The notes under the pieces: generated by a model | The model's input: the letters and a program-made list of their open reading frames with translations, nothing else | Databases searched by the model: none | Told to the model about the DNA's origin: nothing | Position numbers and translations under genes: made by a program | Source of the DNA: Trifolium pratense | Lineage: Eukaryota; Streptophyta; Magnoliopsida; Fabales; Fabaceae | Direction of reading: 5' to 3' | DNA: 64,000 nt | NCBI RefSeq assembly: GCF_020283565.1 | Contig: NC_060063.1 | Location: forward strand, 25,598,777 to 25,662,776 | Shown here: one piece after another, positions 10,499-23,086 of the stretch | Layout: every line of letters begins with the position of its first letter | Position numbering within the stretch: position 1 is the first letter of the stretch

Positions 10499-13400
10499 AT
10501 GCAATCCGGCGGTGGTGGACCTGGCCGGACGGCGGGGCGGGCGTCGACATCGTCGGCAGCTGCTTCGCCGTCTTCTTCTTCTTCGGCATCACAGTTAGGG
10601 TTTGAATCTTTGCAGCAGCAGCAGCAGCAGCAACATCAACAGCAGCAACTGCAGCAGCAGATAGGTTCTAGACAGGTGTGGAATTTATGGTTTTAGCTGA
10701 ATTTCTATGACACTTTGATTTGAATGAAGATGTACTACTATATTAGTGTTGAATGTTGATGATGTCTAGTGTTGTTTTTTTATTTATGGGTTTTGGGAAT
10801 TGAGAGTCCAGTGATGGTTGGAATTTGGGTTATGCTGAAATTTCCATTTTTAATTTTTTTTTTTTTTTGCGTTTTAATTATGACAACCTCGTACCTGTCT
10901 TTATTCTGTCCTATATTGTCGGGTTTACAGTTTGTTTAGTTCAAGATTAATTAATGTTTGAGTGTTAATGTGTTAGTACTAGTAATTTTTTAGTGTAATT
11001 GAGTGATGTCATTAAGTGTTTTCTAGTTTAGTTTCCTTTCAATCACTATGAACTTAGTTTTTTTTTTTTTCCTCAATTTTTTTTGATCTAGTAGTATTTG
11101 ATCTTTCCTGCATTTATTTTATTATTTTATGTACCTATGTGACATTTACTTAATTGGAAACATAGTAATAACTATTCTGTCTTAATTATTTTAGTTTTTT
11201 CTGAATGTCCACGGACTAGAGTTTCCTATTAGACATTGATGAGGATTATGAAATGTCTAATTGATAAAACTTGAGATTTGTGTTTTCATTTAAATTTAAT
11301 TTAATTTCCCCCTTCTTTTCGTCGCAATTTCTCTCTTCTGGTGCTGCTGCTGTATTTGTCGTGGTTTAAACATGTTGATTGATTGTAGTTAACACACAGA
11401 ACAAGCTGAAGTTGCAAGTTTTAAAAGCGTTGTTTCGTCAGCTTATGCATAATGTTGATTTAACCTTTATTCTTCCTGCTGCTTATAACTTATTGGTAGA
11501 AAAATCTGAGGGGTGTCATTAATGTCAAATCATATATTTCTTGTTGACTTTAGTTTTGAATCTAATGCAATCATAATGTTAAAGTTATCATATCAACTTC
11601 TTTCTTAAAACGTTGTGATCACTGATATAGGACTGATTTTGTGTATGCTATGCCATAATGGTGGTTGGGACTTTGGAGTTTGTCACAACTCATAATCTTG
11701 ATCTTGTTTATGCTTTCATGTTCGTTACTTCTTTATGTTGTGTTATGGAACCATGACTTATATGTAACTGTATTAAAATGCAGTCATTGCAACAGCAACT
11801 GCTTAGAAAACCTGAAGGGAATGAAGCATTCTTAGCTTATCAAGCGGGGCGTCAAGGTGCATTTGGGAGTAACAATTTCTCACCTCCTAATGCTATGAAA
11901 ATGCCCCAGCAGTCTCAAAAGTTCATTGGTTTAGGTCAACAGGGTTCCAACCAAGATGCCCAGCTCAGAGGTCAAGGTAGCGAGCAGCAGCAAATGTTAA
12001 ACCCTGTGCACCAAGCGTACCTTCAATATGCTTTCCAGGCTGCGCAACAAAAGCAGCCTGCTTTGGGAATTCATCCGCAGCAGCATGCTATGATGGGAAT
12101 GTTAAACCCTGCATCTGTAAAAGATCAGGAAATGCGTATGGGGAATCTGAAAATGCAGGACATTATGTCAGTGCAGGCAATGAATCAAGCTCAAGGATCG
12201 TCTTCTAGGAATTCATCTGAACATGTTTCCCGTGGAGAAAAGCCGATGGAGCAAGGACAGCAGATAAGACCTATTCAAGCACCAGAAGCACAGCAAAGCA
12301 ACCAAAATGTAATGAACAGCCAGATTGCAGTAGCTGCTCAATTGCAGGCAATGCAGGCATGGGCACGTGAAAATAATATCGATTTATCACATCCTACGAA
12401 TGCAAATTTAATGGCAAAGCTCATTCCAATGATGCAGTCAAGGATGGTCATACAACCACCAAAGGCCACCGAGAGCAACATTGGTGCACATTCGTCACCT
12501 GTCCCTGTTTCGAAGCAGCAGGTTAATTCTCCAGCAGTTGCAAGTGAGAGCTCAGCACATGCTAATTCATCAAGTGACGTGTCTGGACAGTCAGGTTCTT
12601 CCAAAGCCAGACATACTGTTCCCCCCAGCCATCTTGGCTCAGCAACAAATGCTGGTCACTCCAGTGACATGACCATGCAACAAATCAATGTTCACGGTAG
12701 AGAGTCTCAAGCTCCTTCGAGGCAACAAGTAAAACCTGGAAATGGAATGCCCTCTATGCATTCTCAGCAATCTTCTGCAGCCATGAACTTAGGTGCAGCA
12801 GACCGTCCTTTGAATGCAAAAGTTTCATCTTCTGGTTCAGAGCCTCCTCAAAATCAGTATATCAGGCAGTCAAACCAATCTACTACACAGGTTGGAGCTC
12901 CAACAAAAGAAGGGGGTTCGGGAAATTATGCCAAATCTCAAGGTGCACCAGCTCAGACACCTGAGCGGCAAAGTGCATTTACCAAACAACAGCTACATGT
13001 TCTTAAAGCACAGATACTAGCATTTAGGCGGATAAAGGTTATAACTCTGATTATTTTCTCATTTAACTACATCTTTCTAATTCAGTCACCTTATGTGTGC
13101 CTTTATGTTTGTGTGTGTGTTTGTGTAGCAAAGATGTTCTATACATAATGTTAATCCTACTAATTTTCTTTCTTCTGTTGGTTGATAGAAAGGAGAAGGT
13201 ACTCTGCCTCAAGAACTTCTTCAAGCTATCACTCCACCGCCTCTTGAGATGCAGACAAAACAACCAAACCATCCTGCAGGAGGACAAAATCAAGTCAAGT
13301 CTGCTGGTAATATTGTTGTAGAACAACCACGACATGCTGAGGCCAATGCCAAAGAATCACAATCTATTTCTGCTGTTAATGGACACAGCTCTGTAAAGCA

Positions 13401-16400
13401 GGAATCCTTTTCAAGAGATGACAAATCTGCTCCACCACCAGTTCATACTCAAGCTGTTATGCCATCTATATCAAAGGAATCTGCTTCGACATCATCTGCA
13501 GGAAAGGAAGAGCAGAAAACAATCGGATCCTCTTTTAAGCAAAAGCAGGACAGTGATCATGGAAATAACAGTACTCCTGTTAGAAATGAGTTGGCATTAG
13601 ATCGGGGGAAGACTATTGTATCACAGGCCCCTGTATCTGACATGCTACAAATTACAAAACCTGCACAAGCAAACACTGCTTCTCAGCCAAAGGATGTAGG
13701 ACCGACCAAAAAATATCATGGACCTCTGTTTGATTTTCCTTTCTTCACTAGGAAACATGACTCTTTTGGGTCATCAATGATGGTAAACAACAGCAATAAT
13801 TTATCACTGGCATATGATGTCAAAGATCTTCTTTTTGAGGAAGGTGCAGAAGTACTGAGCAAGAAGCGGACAGAAAATTTAAAGAAGATTGAAGGTTTGC
13901 TGTCTGTGAACTTGGAGAGGAAACGAATTAGACCTGACCTTGTGTTGAGACTGCAAATTGAAGAGAAAAAGCTTCGTCTCTTAGATGTTCAGGCACGTTT
14001 GAGGGATGAGATTGATCAACAGCAACAAGAGATAATGGCAATGCCAGATAGGCCATATCGCAAGTTTGTTAGGCTGTGTGAACGTCAGCGTGTGGAACTT
14101 GTTAGACAAGTGCAGGCATCTCAGAGAGCTGCAAGGGAGAAGCAACTCAAATCTATATTTTTATGGCGTAAGAAACTTCTTGAGGCGCACTGGGCAATTC
14201 GTGACGCCCGTACTGCCCGCAACAGGGGGGTGGGTAAATACCATGAGAGGATGTTGCGGGAATTCTCAAAACGTAAAGATGACGACCGAAGCAAAAGGTT
14301 GGAAGCCTTAAAAAACAATGATGTTGACAGATATAGGGAGATGTTGCTGGAGCAGCAGACTAGCATTCCGGGTGATGCAGCAGAGAGATATGCTGTTCTT
14401 TCATCTTTCTTAAGCCAGACGGAAGAGTATCTACATAAATTAGGAAGCAAGATAACAGCTGCCAAAAATCAACAGGAAGTAGAAGAGGCAGCAAAGGCAG
14501 CTGCGGATGCTGCACGATTGCAGGTATGCTTCATTGACTTCACTGGTCCAATGTTATGAGAAAAAGTCTTTTATGTTAAATCCCATTTTTTCTATACAAA
14601 TTAGTTTAGGATCTCATTGTGATGGTTTCTGATGTTCTATATGAACTTAATATATAAGATTGTTTATGTGTCTCTGATTCATTATTTGTTTTTGACCGAA
14701 GGGTCTTTCTGAAGAAGAAGTCAGAGCTGCCGCTGCTTGTGCCGGAGAGGAAGTGATGATTAGAAATCGTTTTATGGAGATGAATGCTCCTAGAGACAGT
14801 TCATCCGTCAACAAGTGAGTTTTTGTTAATTTAGTTTTAATATGTTTGTTGTGAGTTTTGACTCAAATGCACGAGGAAAGGTGTAAAATGAAATTTATTG
14901 GCTTTTTTTTTTTTTGCGCATTTTGATGCAAACAACTGTTTATGTAACACATTTCTAAACATAATTTAATTTGTTACTTTCCAGGTATTACAACCTTGCA
15001 CATGCGGTGAATGAAATGGTCATAAGACCACCATCCCTATTGCGAGCTGGAACATTGAGAGACTATCAGCTTGTAGGTTGCTACATTATTGTAATAGTTA
15101 TTCTTTAAGTGATCACCTTATGTTGTATTCTTGAGCAAGTTTTCAAGGCTTTGCCTCATATTTTTTGAAGGTTGGATTGCAATGGATGCTGTCTTTGTAC
15201 AACAACAAATTAAACGGAATTTTGGCAGACGAGATGGGTCTTGGCAAAACTGTACAGGTTAGCCTTATTATTTTGTTGATCTTCACTTAGACTGGGAAGA
15301 ACATTTATCATAATCTTTTTTGGCAGCTGAGTGACTTCATATTTCATAATTAAATTTATGGGAAATGATAGTTATAGCGACAAAAGTGTATCACGAATTA
15401 ATCACGAAGCTATTTTTATTATACCCTGCTCCACCTCTTGATATTGACCACCCATGTATTGTAATAAATATGGAGGATCCAAGGGCTTAAAATAATTCGT
15501 GAACACTTGGTGAGATTGTTTCTCGCTATAAATAGCAGCCCTCTAAATTTATTAGGTCTTACATGTGAGAAGTTAAACCTTCATTTATGTTTTTAAGGGT
15601 AATGTACAATAGTGACTTTAATAATTGCCTGTTACATCGATTTTATTTCCTCTCTAGGTTATGGCATTGATTGCATACTTGATGGAATTCAAAGGAAACT
15701 ATGGCCCACATCTCATAATAGTCCCAAATGCTGTTATGGTTAACTGGAAGGTGAGTTTTTAAACTTATTCATTGGATTAATATTACTATTCTTTGTAATT
15801 GTTTTAACAAGAAAAACTATCTTTATTTTGCAGAGTGAGTTATATAAGTGGTTACCATCTGTGGCGTGCATTTTTTATGCTGGAGGGAAGGATTATCGAA
15901 CAAAATTATTTCATCAAGTAAGTATGCCTCAGGTTATTCATATATAATGTTAATGTAGAAAGTAATGGGAAAAATATTTCCATGTTTGTTACCTCCGTCT
16001 AGGATTGTTGGGAAAAGAAAAAAAAATTGAACAGTTGTCGGAAAAAATTACCATAATTGTTGTCCCAATCATTAGGACTACTAATGAACGGAAATAAATC
16101 AAATCGAATTAAAATCAAATAAGACTAAACAAGATAAAATAAAAATGAAGGAGAATAAAATCATATCTCTCATGATTCTTCTACAGTTAGAGTATGAATT
16201 TTGTTAATTACTTCCTAATTTTCTTTTCTACAATTACAATAGGTTTCTGCTCTGAAGTTTAATGTCTTGGTTACTACTTATGAGTTCATCATGTATGACC
16301 GGGCAAAACTTTCAAAAATTGATTGGAAGTATATTGTGATTGATGAAGCACAAAGAATGAAGGATAGAGATTCAGTTTTAGCACGCGATCTTGATAGGTA

Positions 16401-19400
16401 TCGTTGTCAACGACGCCTGCTTTTGACAGGAACGCCATTGCAGGTATGCTTTCTTTTGGTACCACATACTACATCATTGTAAACATATAGTGTCTTATTG
16501 TCTGTTACTGAATTAAGATTAAGAACGTGCAAAAGTAACACAAATGCAAGAACGTGTGCAAATTAGAACTTTTATTTAGATAATCTCAAGATGTGAGGGG
16601 CTTTAATGTGCAGTTATCATTCTAGGCGATGCGGACACGTGAGAAGCAAAATATATACATTCAAAATTAAAAACCAAGGTTTAAAATATTGTCTTTACAT
16701 GACACATTTTCAATTTAGTACTTATACATGCAATTGTTTTCAATTTGGTCCTTGTTCGAATTTTGACATATTGAATTGTAGGGACAAATAAAAAATGATT
16801 GAACTTGTAGTATTTTGTGATTCTATACACGGCAGCCATTTTCGATCCAGTCCCTAATCCCTATACTTCAAAGTAACTCATACAAATGTCAACGTCATAA
16901 CAGCGGCATGAATATTATAAATGGGGCCAAGAGATGATGGCAAGGTTTTTAGTAGAGATTGGAAAACATTTTTTTAGAGTGCCACATCATCACAATGAAG
17001 GCCTAGGAGCTATTCAAGCTTCCTTTTACTAGTAAAAGATTTAGATAAGATCTCAAAAGTTAAAGCTCAAAATATAAATTATAAAAAAGAACTTCAAATT
17101 ATAAAATTAGCGATTTGTTTGGGTCTATATATAGTTTTTTTTTAACCAGCCTATATATAGTTGTTGGCAAATATACCATTTTTTTTGTTGTGTTCTTTTT
17201 ATTTTTACTTTCTTCGATCACATTGTAAAATGATCAATATTGAAAATATAATGTCTACATTCATATATGATGCGATTATGTTGAATAACCAAAAATCGAA
17301 TTTGCTCCAAGTGTTTTGTCACCAATAAAGAATATTACCTGATAAGTTTAGATCAGATTTTACAGAGCTTACAATCCTAGTTGTCATGCCTATCTGAAGG
17401 GAAGTGCTAAGTGTGGTGCTAGGTCAATTAACAATTGTACATGTAGATTCTGTTTCCTGTCATAGGTTACTATATCAGTTAATCAGTTAATATTCTTTGT
17501 TGGCCTGTATTTTAATGACAGAGCAATGCTTGAATGTTTTCTTGGTACTGTATTCTTTGGTCGAATAGATCTCAGATTATGCTAATTTTGCTTGCTTAGT
17601 TGTTGCTGGTAGTGTGTTAAAAGTTATCTTACAAGTGACTCCTGATTATAATATAAAGCGGTTTTTTTGACAAAATAAATGATTAATGTTAAGAGTGAAA
17701 AATAACACCACCCACAGGAAAAGCCTTTCCACACTAGGTGTAGTTGGATGCATGGATTAAACGATGACATAATGTCTTGATGCAAATATGTCCAATGACA
17801 GACTGCCATTTAAATCCAAATCTTCTATAATGATAAGTCATATAGATACTTGACACTGTAAATTTTGTTGATGGGATTGTTTGTGGTGTGGTTTTCTTTG
17901 CAGAATGATTTGAAGGAACTCTGGTCACTTTTAAATTTACTTCTTCCTGAGGTTTTTGATAATAAGAAAGCCTTTCATGACTGGTTCTCAAAACCATTTC
18001 AAAAGGAAGGTCCTACTCAAAATGCAGAGGATGATTGGCTTGAGACAGAGAAGAAAGTCATCACAATCCATCGACTTCATCAGATTCTTGAGCCTTTCAT
18101 GCTCAGGCGTCGTGTTGAAGATGTTGAAGGATCACTACCGCCGAAGGTGTGATTATAGCCCCCTTATTTTACTTGATCACTTGTTCTATTTCTTGTGGCT
18201 CAGACCTAATGTTATTATTGCATTGCAGGACTCGATAGTTTTACGATGTAAAATGTCATCTGTCCAGAGTGCTATTTATGATTGGGTCAAATCAACTGGT
18301 ACCCTTCGTCTTGATCCCGAGGATGAGGAACGGAAGCTTCAGAGGAATCCTAACTACCCGGTGAAGCAATATAAAACTTTAAACAACAGATGCATGGAGC
18401 TGCGGAAAACTTGCAATCATCCGTTGCTTAATTACCCATTCTTCAGTGACTTATCTAAAGAATTCATTGTAAAATCTTGTGGAAAATTGTGGATCCTGGA
18501 TAGGATCCTCATAAAACTTCAAAGAACTGGACACCGAGTTCTACTTTTCAGTACCATGACAAAACTTCTTGACATCTTGGAAGAATACCTGCAGTGGCGA
18601 AGACTTGTGTACAGAAGAATTGATGGGACAACTAGTTTGGAAGACCGTGAATCAGCTATAAATGACTTCAATGGCCCTGATTCAGACTGTTTCATCTTCT
18701 TGCTTAGTATTCGAGCTGCTGGGAGAGGCCTTAACCTTCAGTCTGCTGATACAGTTGTTATTTATGATCCTGATCCAAACCCTAAAAATGAGGAGCAAGC
18801 TGTTGCCAGAGCTCATCGCATTGGACAGAAAAGACCAGTCAAGGTTATCTACATGGAAGCAGTTGTCGACAAAATCCCAAGTCATCAGAAAGAGGATGAA
18901 ATGAGAGGTGGAGGCACTGTTGATCTGGATGATGAACTTGTAGGCAAGGATCGCTACATAGGATCTATTGAGGGCCTCATAAGGAATAATATTCAGCAAT
19001 ATAAGATAGATATGGCCGATGAGGTAATTAATGCTGGACGTTTCGATCAAAGAACAACGCATGAAGAAAGGCGGTTGACTTTGGAGACATTATTACATGA
19101 TGAAGAGAGGTATCAAGAAACTGTCCATGATGTTCCATCATTGCAGGAGGTAAATCGCATGATTGCTAGGAGTGAAGAGGAAGTTGAACTGTTTGATCAA
19201 ATGGATGATGAACTGGACTGGATTGACGAGATGACACGTTACGATCACATCCCTAAATGGATTCGTGCCAATACAAAAGAAGTTAATGCTGCTATTGCTG
19301 CTTTATCAAAAAGACCATTAAAGAAAACTTTATTGGGTGGCAGTGCAGACATTGAGACAAGTGAACTTGGTTCAGAAAGGAAAAGAGGGAGACCCAAAAA

Positions 19401-22286
19401 GCATACTAGTTATAAAGAGCTGGAAGATGAAGATTTGGAATACTCTGAAGCAAGTTCTGAAGAAAGAAATGGATATGCAAATGAAGAAGGGGAAATAGGA
19501 GATTTCGAAGATGATGGGTATAGTGGAGCTGATGGAGCTCAGCCCATTGCTAAAGATCAGTTGGAAGATGGTAGATATGAATTTCCTCCATCTCTAGAAA
19601 TTGCCAGTAATCAGGTGGTTCAAGAAGCTGGTTCCTCTGGCTCTGGATCATCCGCAGCAGACTGTCAAAAATTGAAACAGATAGTATCACCATCAATTTC
19701 TTCTCAGAAATTTGGTTCCCTGTCTGCATTAGATGCCCGACCAGGTTCTGCTTCAAAAAGGATGGTATGTGGCTTCACATTGTATTTTGAACTCTTTTTT
19801 TTCTTTCTTGGTGGTTGTTTTCTATCTCATTCTGATAAAATTACGATAAATTTTTGCAGACAGATGAGTTAGAGGAAGGGGAAATTGCAGTATCCGTTGA
19901 TTCCCACATGGAGCATCAGCAGTCTGAAAGTTGGATTCATGATCGTGATGAAGGTGAGGATGAACAAGTTTTGCAGAAACCAAAGATTAAACGCAAACGT
20001 AGTCTTCGTGTTCGACCCCGTCATGCCACTGAAAGACCTGAAGAAAAGTCTGGTGGTGAAATGACACCTCGTTTGTCAGTTCTAGCAGACCGTAAATATC
20101 AAGCACAGTTGAGGACTGACCTAGAATCAAAATCACACGTAGATTCCAATGCCAGCAGGAATGATCAAAATTCTTCAATAAAAAATAAGCGAACTTTACC
20201 TTCAAGGAGGGTTGCTAATACATCCAAATTACATGGCTCACCAAAGCCTACTCGTTTGAATAGCATATCTGCTCCTTCAGAGGATGGTGGTGAATATTCC
20301 AGGGAAAGCTGGGAGGGGAAGCCTATCAATTCAAGTGGATCTTCTGCTCATGTCTCTAGGATGACAGAAATCATCCAGAGAAGGGTATGTGTCTTTAATT
20401 CAATGATCTTTTTATTTTCTTCTACGGTGGTCTTGTTATTTCCTAAATGGAGTGTCTCATTGCATGTCTTACAATGGCAAGAAGCAGAGATCCCTATTAT
20501 CTTTTCTTGATTTACAACAATTGTTATAATGTAACTATACTAGGTTGCAAGCCTGATAATATTTTTCACCGGTTGAAATCCTGAAAATATTTTTAAATTC
20601 TTTCATTTCCATATTTCACGGAGACTTTCCCTATTATCTTTTCTTGATTTACAATAATTGTTATAATGTAACTATACTAGGTTGCAAGCCTGATAATATT
20701 TTTCACCGGTTGAAATCCTGAAAATATTTTTAAATTCTTTCATTTCCATATTTCACGGAGACTTTCTGTTGGTTATATTAATCTCATCGCAGTTCTCGAT
20801 ATGAGATGTTCCATTTCACAGTCTTGGTTGTCTTTACTCTTAGCTTTTGAACTAATACAATTATTGCATTTGCAGTGCAAAAATGTCATTAGCAAGCTCC
20901 AAAGGAGGATAGACAAGGAAGGCCAACAAATTGTACCTCTATTAACAGATTTGTGGAAGAGGATTGAGAATTCTGGCTACAGTGGTGGATCTGGGAATAG
21001 TCTGTTGGATTTACGAAAGATTGATCAGCGGATTGATAAATTGGAGTATAATGGAGCAACGGATCTTGTATTTGATGTGCAGCTCATGTTAAAGAGTGCG
21101 ATGCATTATTATGGTTTTTCCCTTGAGGTGAGATTTCTTGTCTTTATCGTCATACAAAATGGTTCACTTTTATGGCTTTTGGTGGATGCCGTTGCCAACT
21201 TGCCTCAACATAGAAATGGTCGTTTTTCAAAAACAAATTCTTACGTGTTTTTTTATTTTATTTTTTGTGAAAAAATCTAGAGTTTGATCTTGAGTTACTT
21301 TGGGAAAATACAATTGGATCCTTTGACGAAAACACAAAAGTAGTCCATGGCAACGTGCAACTTTTCGAAAGCCTCATTTTTAGTTATCCATTATATCCTA
21401 TGAAAACTGTAATTTACCACTTTTTTTGTCAATGAACTTAGACAACCACTTCTACTAACTTCTAAACATTGGTAAAAAAAGAGAATTCACTATAGAAAGT
21501 GATTCTTCCCCTCTATACTTTCCATGTTTCTTGCTTTTTGTATTCAAATTGATTCTTCACCAAATGTTGAACAGTTTATGTCTGTCTTTTACTGTCTCTA
21601 AGTTCAAGGTTCCCCTCTATCACATATTTTATGAATGTTATGTGCATCATTATTTTCAGGTAAGAACTGAAGCAAGGAAGGTTCATGATCTCTTTTTCGA
21701 TATATTGAAAATTGCATTTCCCGATACCGACTTCCGAGATGCAAAAAGTGCACTCTCTTTCACTGGTCCAGTTTCTGTCACCACCAATGTATCGTCTCCA
21801 AGGCAAGTGGCTGTCGGCCAAAGCAAGCGGCACAGGCTGATAAACGAGGTGGACATCGATCCACACCCTCCACAGAGACCACTGCAACGCGGATCAGGTT
21901 CTAGCGGCGAAAACAGCAGGATTAGAGTCCGTGTGCCACCAAAGGAATCAAGATCCGGATACGGTAGCGGTAGCAGCATGCGAGAGCAACATCAGGAGCA
22001 GGATGATTCTCCTCCGCTGCTCACTCATCCAGGTGAACTTGTCGTATGTAAGAAAAGAAGAAATGATCGGGAGAAATCATTGGCCAAACCTCGGACTGGT
22101 CCCGTTTCACCATCTATGAGAAGTCCCGGGTCCGGTTCAGTCCCTAAAGATGTTAGATTATCTCAACAGACTCAAGGATGGGTTGGCCAACCATCTTCTC
22201 AACAACCAAATGGGTCAGTTGGATGGGCTAATCCTGTAAAGAGACTAAGAACAGATTCTGCTAAGAGGAGACCAAGTCATATGTAA
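10499..22286 (+). CDS. BRM: BRAHMA (BRM), SWI/SNF2-family chromatin-remodelling ATPase
   Basis: Nuclear ATPase subunit of the plant SWI/SNF (BAF-type) complex, which slides or evicts nucleosomes. Coding exons: 10499-10675, 11784-13037, 13189-14523, 14702-14814, 14985-15072, 15171-15257, 15658-15750, 15834-15917, 16243-16443, 17904-18146, 18229-19764, 19860-20384, 20876-21127, 21660-22286; all junctions are GT-AG and the frame stays open for 2204 residues, close to Arabidopsis BRM. Domains: Gln-rich N-terminus (1-450), QLQ (about 458-495), HSA (about 755-865), SNF2 ATPase with DEMGLGKT near 1013 and DEAQ near 1111, helicase-C with [11 protein letters not shown] near 1416, an AT-hook-like KRGRPKK near 1610, and a C-terminal bromodomain (from about 1913) followed by a basic Ser/Pro-rich tail. 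The first ATG gives the expected [10 protein letters not shown] start. Introns hold MITE, Helitron and tandem-duplication sequence but no exon is broken. Confidence 0.97.
15361..15530. mobile_element. Small MITE in BRM intron 6
   Basis: Imperfect terminal inverted repeat: GTTATAGCGACAAAAGTGT...CACGAATTA at the left and AATTCGTGAACACTT...TCTCGCTATAAATA at the right, about 45 bp per arm. No coding capacity. Family not assigned; no clear target duplication seen. Confidence 0.5.
16444..17903. other. BRM intron 9 (largest gap in the ATPase core)
   Basis: 1460-base intron splitting the SNF2 ATPase domain just after the LLLTGTPLQ motif. It contains repeat-like sequence (CAATTTGGTCC-type blocks near 16740) and a Helitron 5' end at 16925-17039. 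No alternative exon is evident. Confidence 0.8.
16925..17039 (-). mobile_element. Helitron 5'-end fragment in BRM intron 9
   Basis: The sequence up to TTTTACTAGTAAAAGA (5' end at 17038 in minus orientation) and the block GTGCCACATCATCACAATGA match the 5' end of the large Helitron at 9327 and 8579. I could not find a matching 3' hairpin plus CTAG in the intron, so this is a truncated copy or one with a decayed 3' end. Confidence 0.6.
20491..20764. repeat. 137-bp tandem duplication in BRM intron 12
   Basis: 20491-20627 and 20628-20764 are head-to-tail copies starting TCCCTATTATCTTTTC and ending CACGGAGACTT. I see one substitution (ACAACAATTG versus ACAATAATTG). It lies wholly in the intron, about 110 bases before exon 13. 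Confidence 0.93.
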
Positions 22287-22760
22287 GATGGTAAATAATA
22301 ATAGACATATATTGTTGCTAGTTTCAGCAAAGAGTTTTAGTGGCACTTTGCACAGAGTTTACCATCATACTGTTAATATAGATTTAGATTTTTACTTGAA
22401 TGTGTTAAATGTAAGTTGTTCTTCATTATTTTTTAGTTTATGATATCTGTATCTTGCAGGTGCTACTTTTCTTTTTAGGTTACTGAAACTAATGTATTTG
22501 TATAGTATTAACTCCTTGGTTCATGTTAGTCTGAAATATTCATCTTGCAAGGTCCCTCCCTCTTGTTCTTCCAAATTATTAGGGACAAAAAGCTACACAC
22601 CTCTACTTTTGTATGAAGTGTAAAAGAGATAATTGATTGAAGCCTAATAAAGTAGTACTAGTAACATATTAATAACACAAAAATATAAATAATAAATAAG
22701 TATTTAATTTGATTTGTTGTATTTGTCCTTCAAAGAGGTCTGCAGTTTGTTTATAATTAA
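22287..22760 (+). other. BRM 3' UTR and downstream DNA
   Basis: Follows the BRM stop codon. A candidate polyadenylation signal AATAAA is at about 22646. No other gene is visible. Confidence 0.5.
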
Positions 22761-23086
22761 GCTTAATTGCAATTTCAATCCCCCAATTTTCACCATTTTG
22801 TGGAATTGTTTTATTATTTTAAAATTTGAGTTTTGATCCCTCAATTAAATAATTTGTCTAAAATATGATAAGATATGTTTTAATTTAAGTTTATGAAGGA
22901 ATTTTCTTACAATTTTATCGATATTGGTATTCATCATCGGATCATATATCACACCATTTAAAATATATTATATCGTCAATTTATAGTTTAAAACAAAAAT
23001 GATAGAGGGACAAAAACTGTTATATTTTAAAATAGGATTAATTCTGTAAAATAATGAAAATAGGGGATCAAAATTGAAATTAAATC
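22761..23086. mobile_element. MITE with about 45-bp terminal inverted repeats
   Basis: Left arm begins CTTAATTGCAATTTCAATCC and runs through CCCAATTTTCACCATTTTG; the right arm on the minus strand reads TTTAATTTCAATTTTGATCC then CCTATTTTCATTATTTTACA. Arms are 75-80 percent identical by eye. Length about 325 bp, no coding capacity. Possibly Mutator-derived, judged only from long arms. Confidence 0.6.

Noticed and set aside
11060..11770. Extra exons in BRM intron 1
   Set aside because: No frame joins to the BRM protein and composition is intronic.
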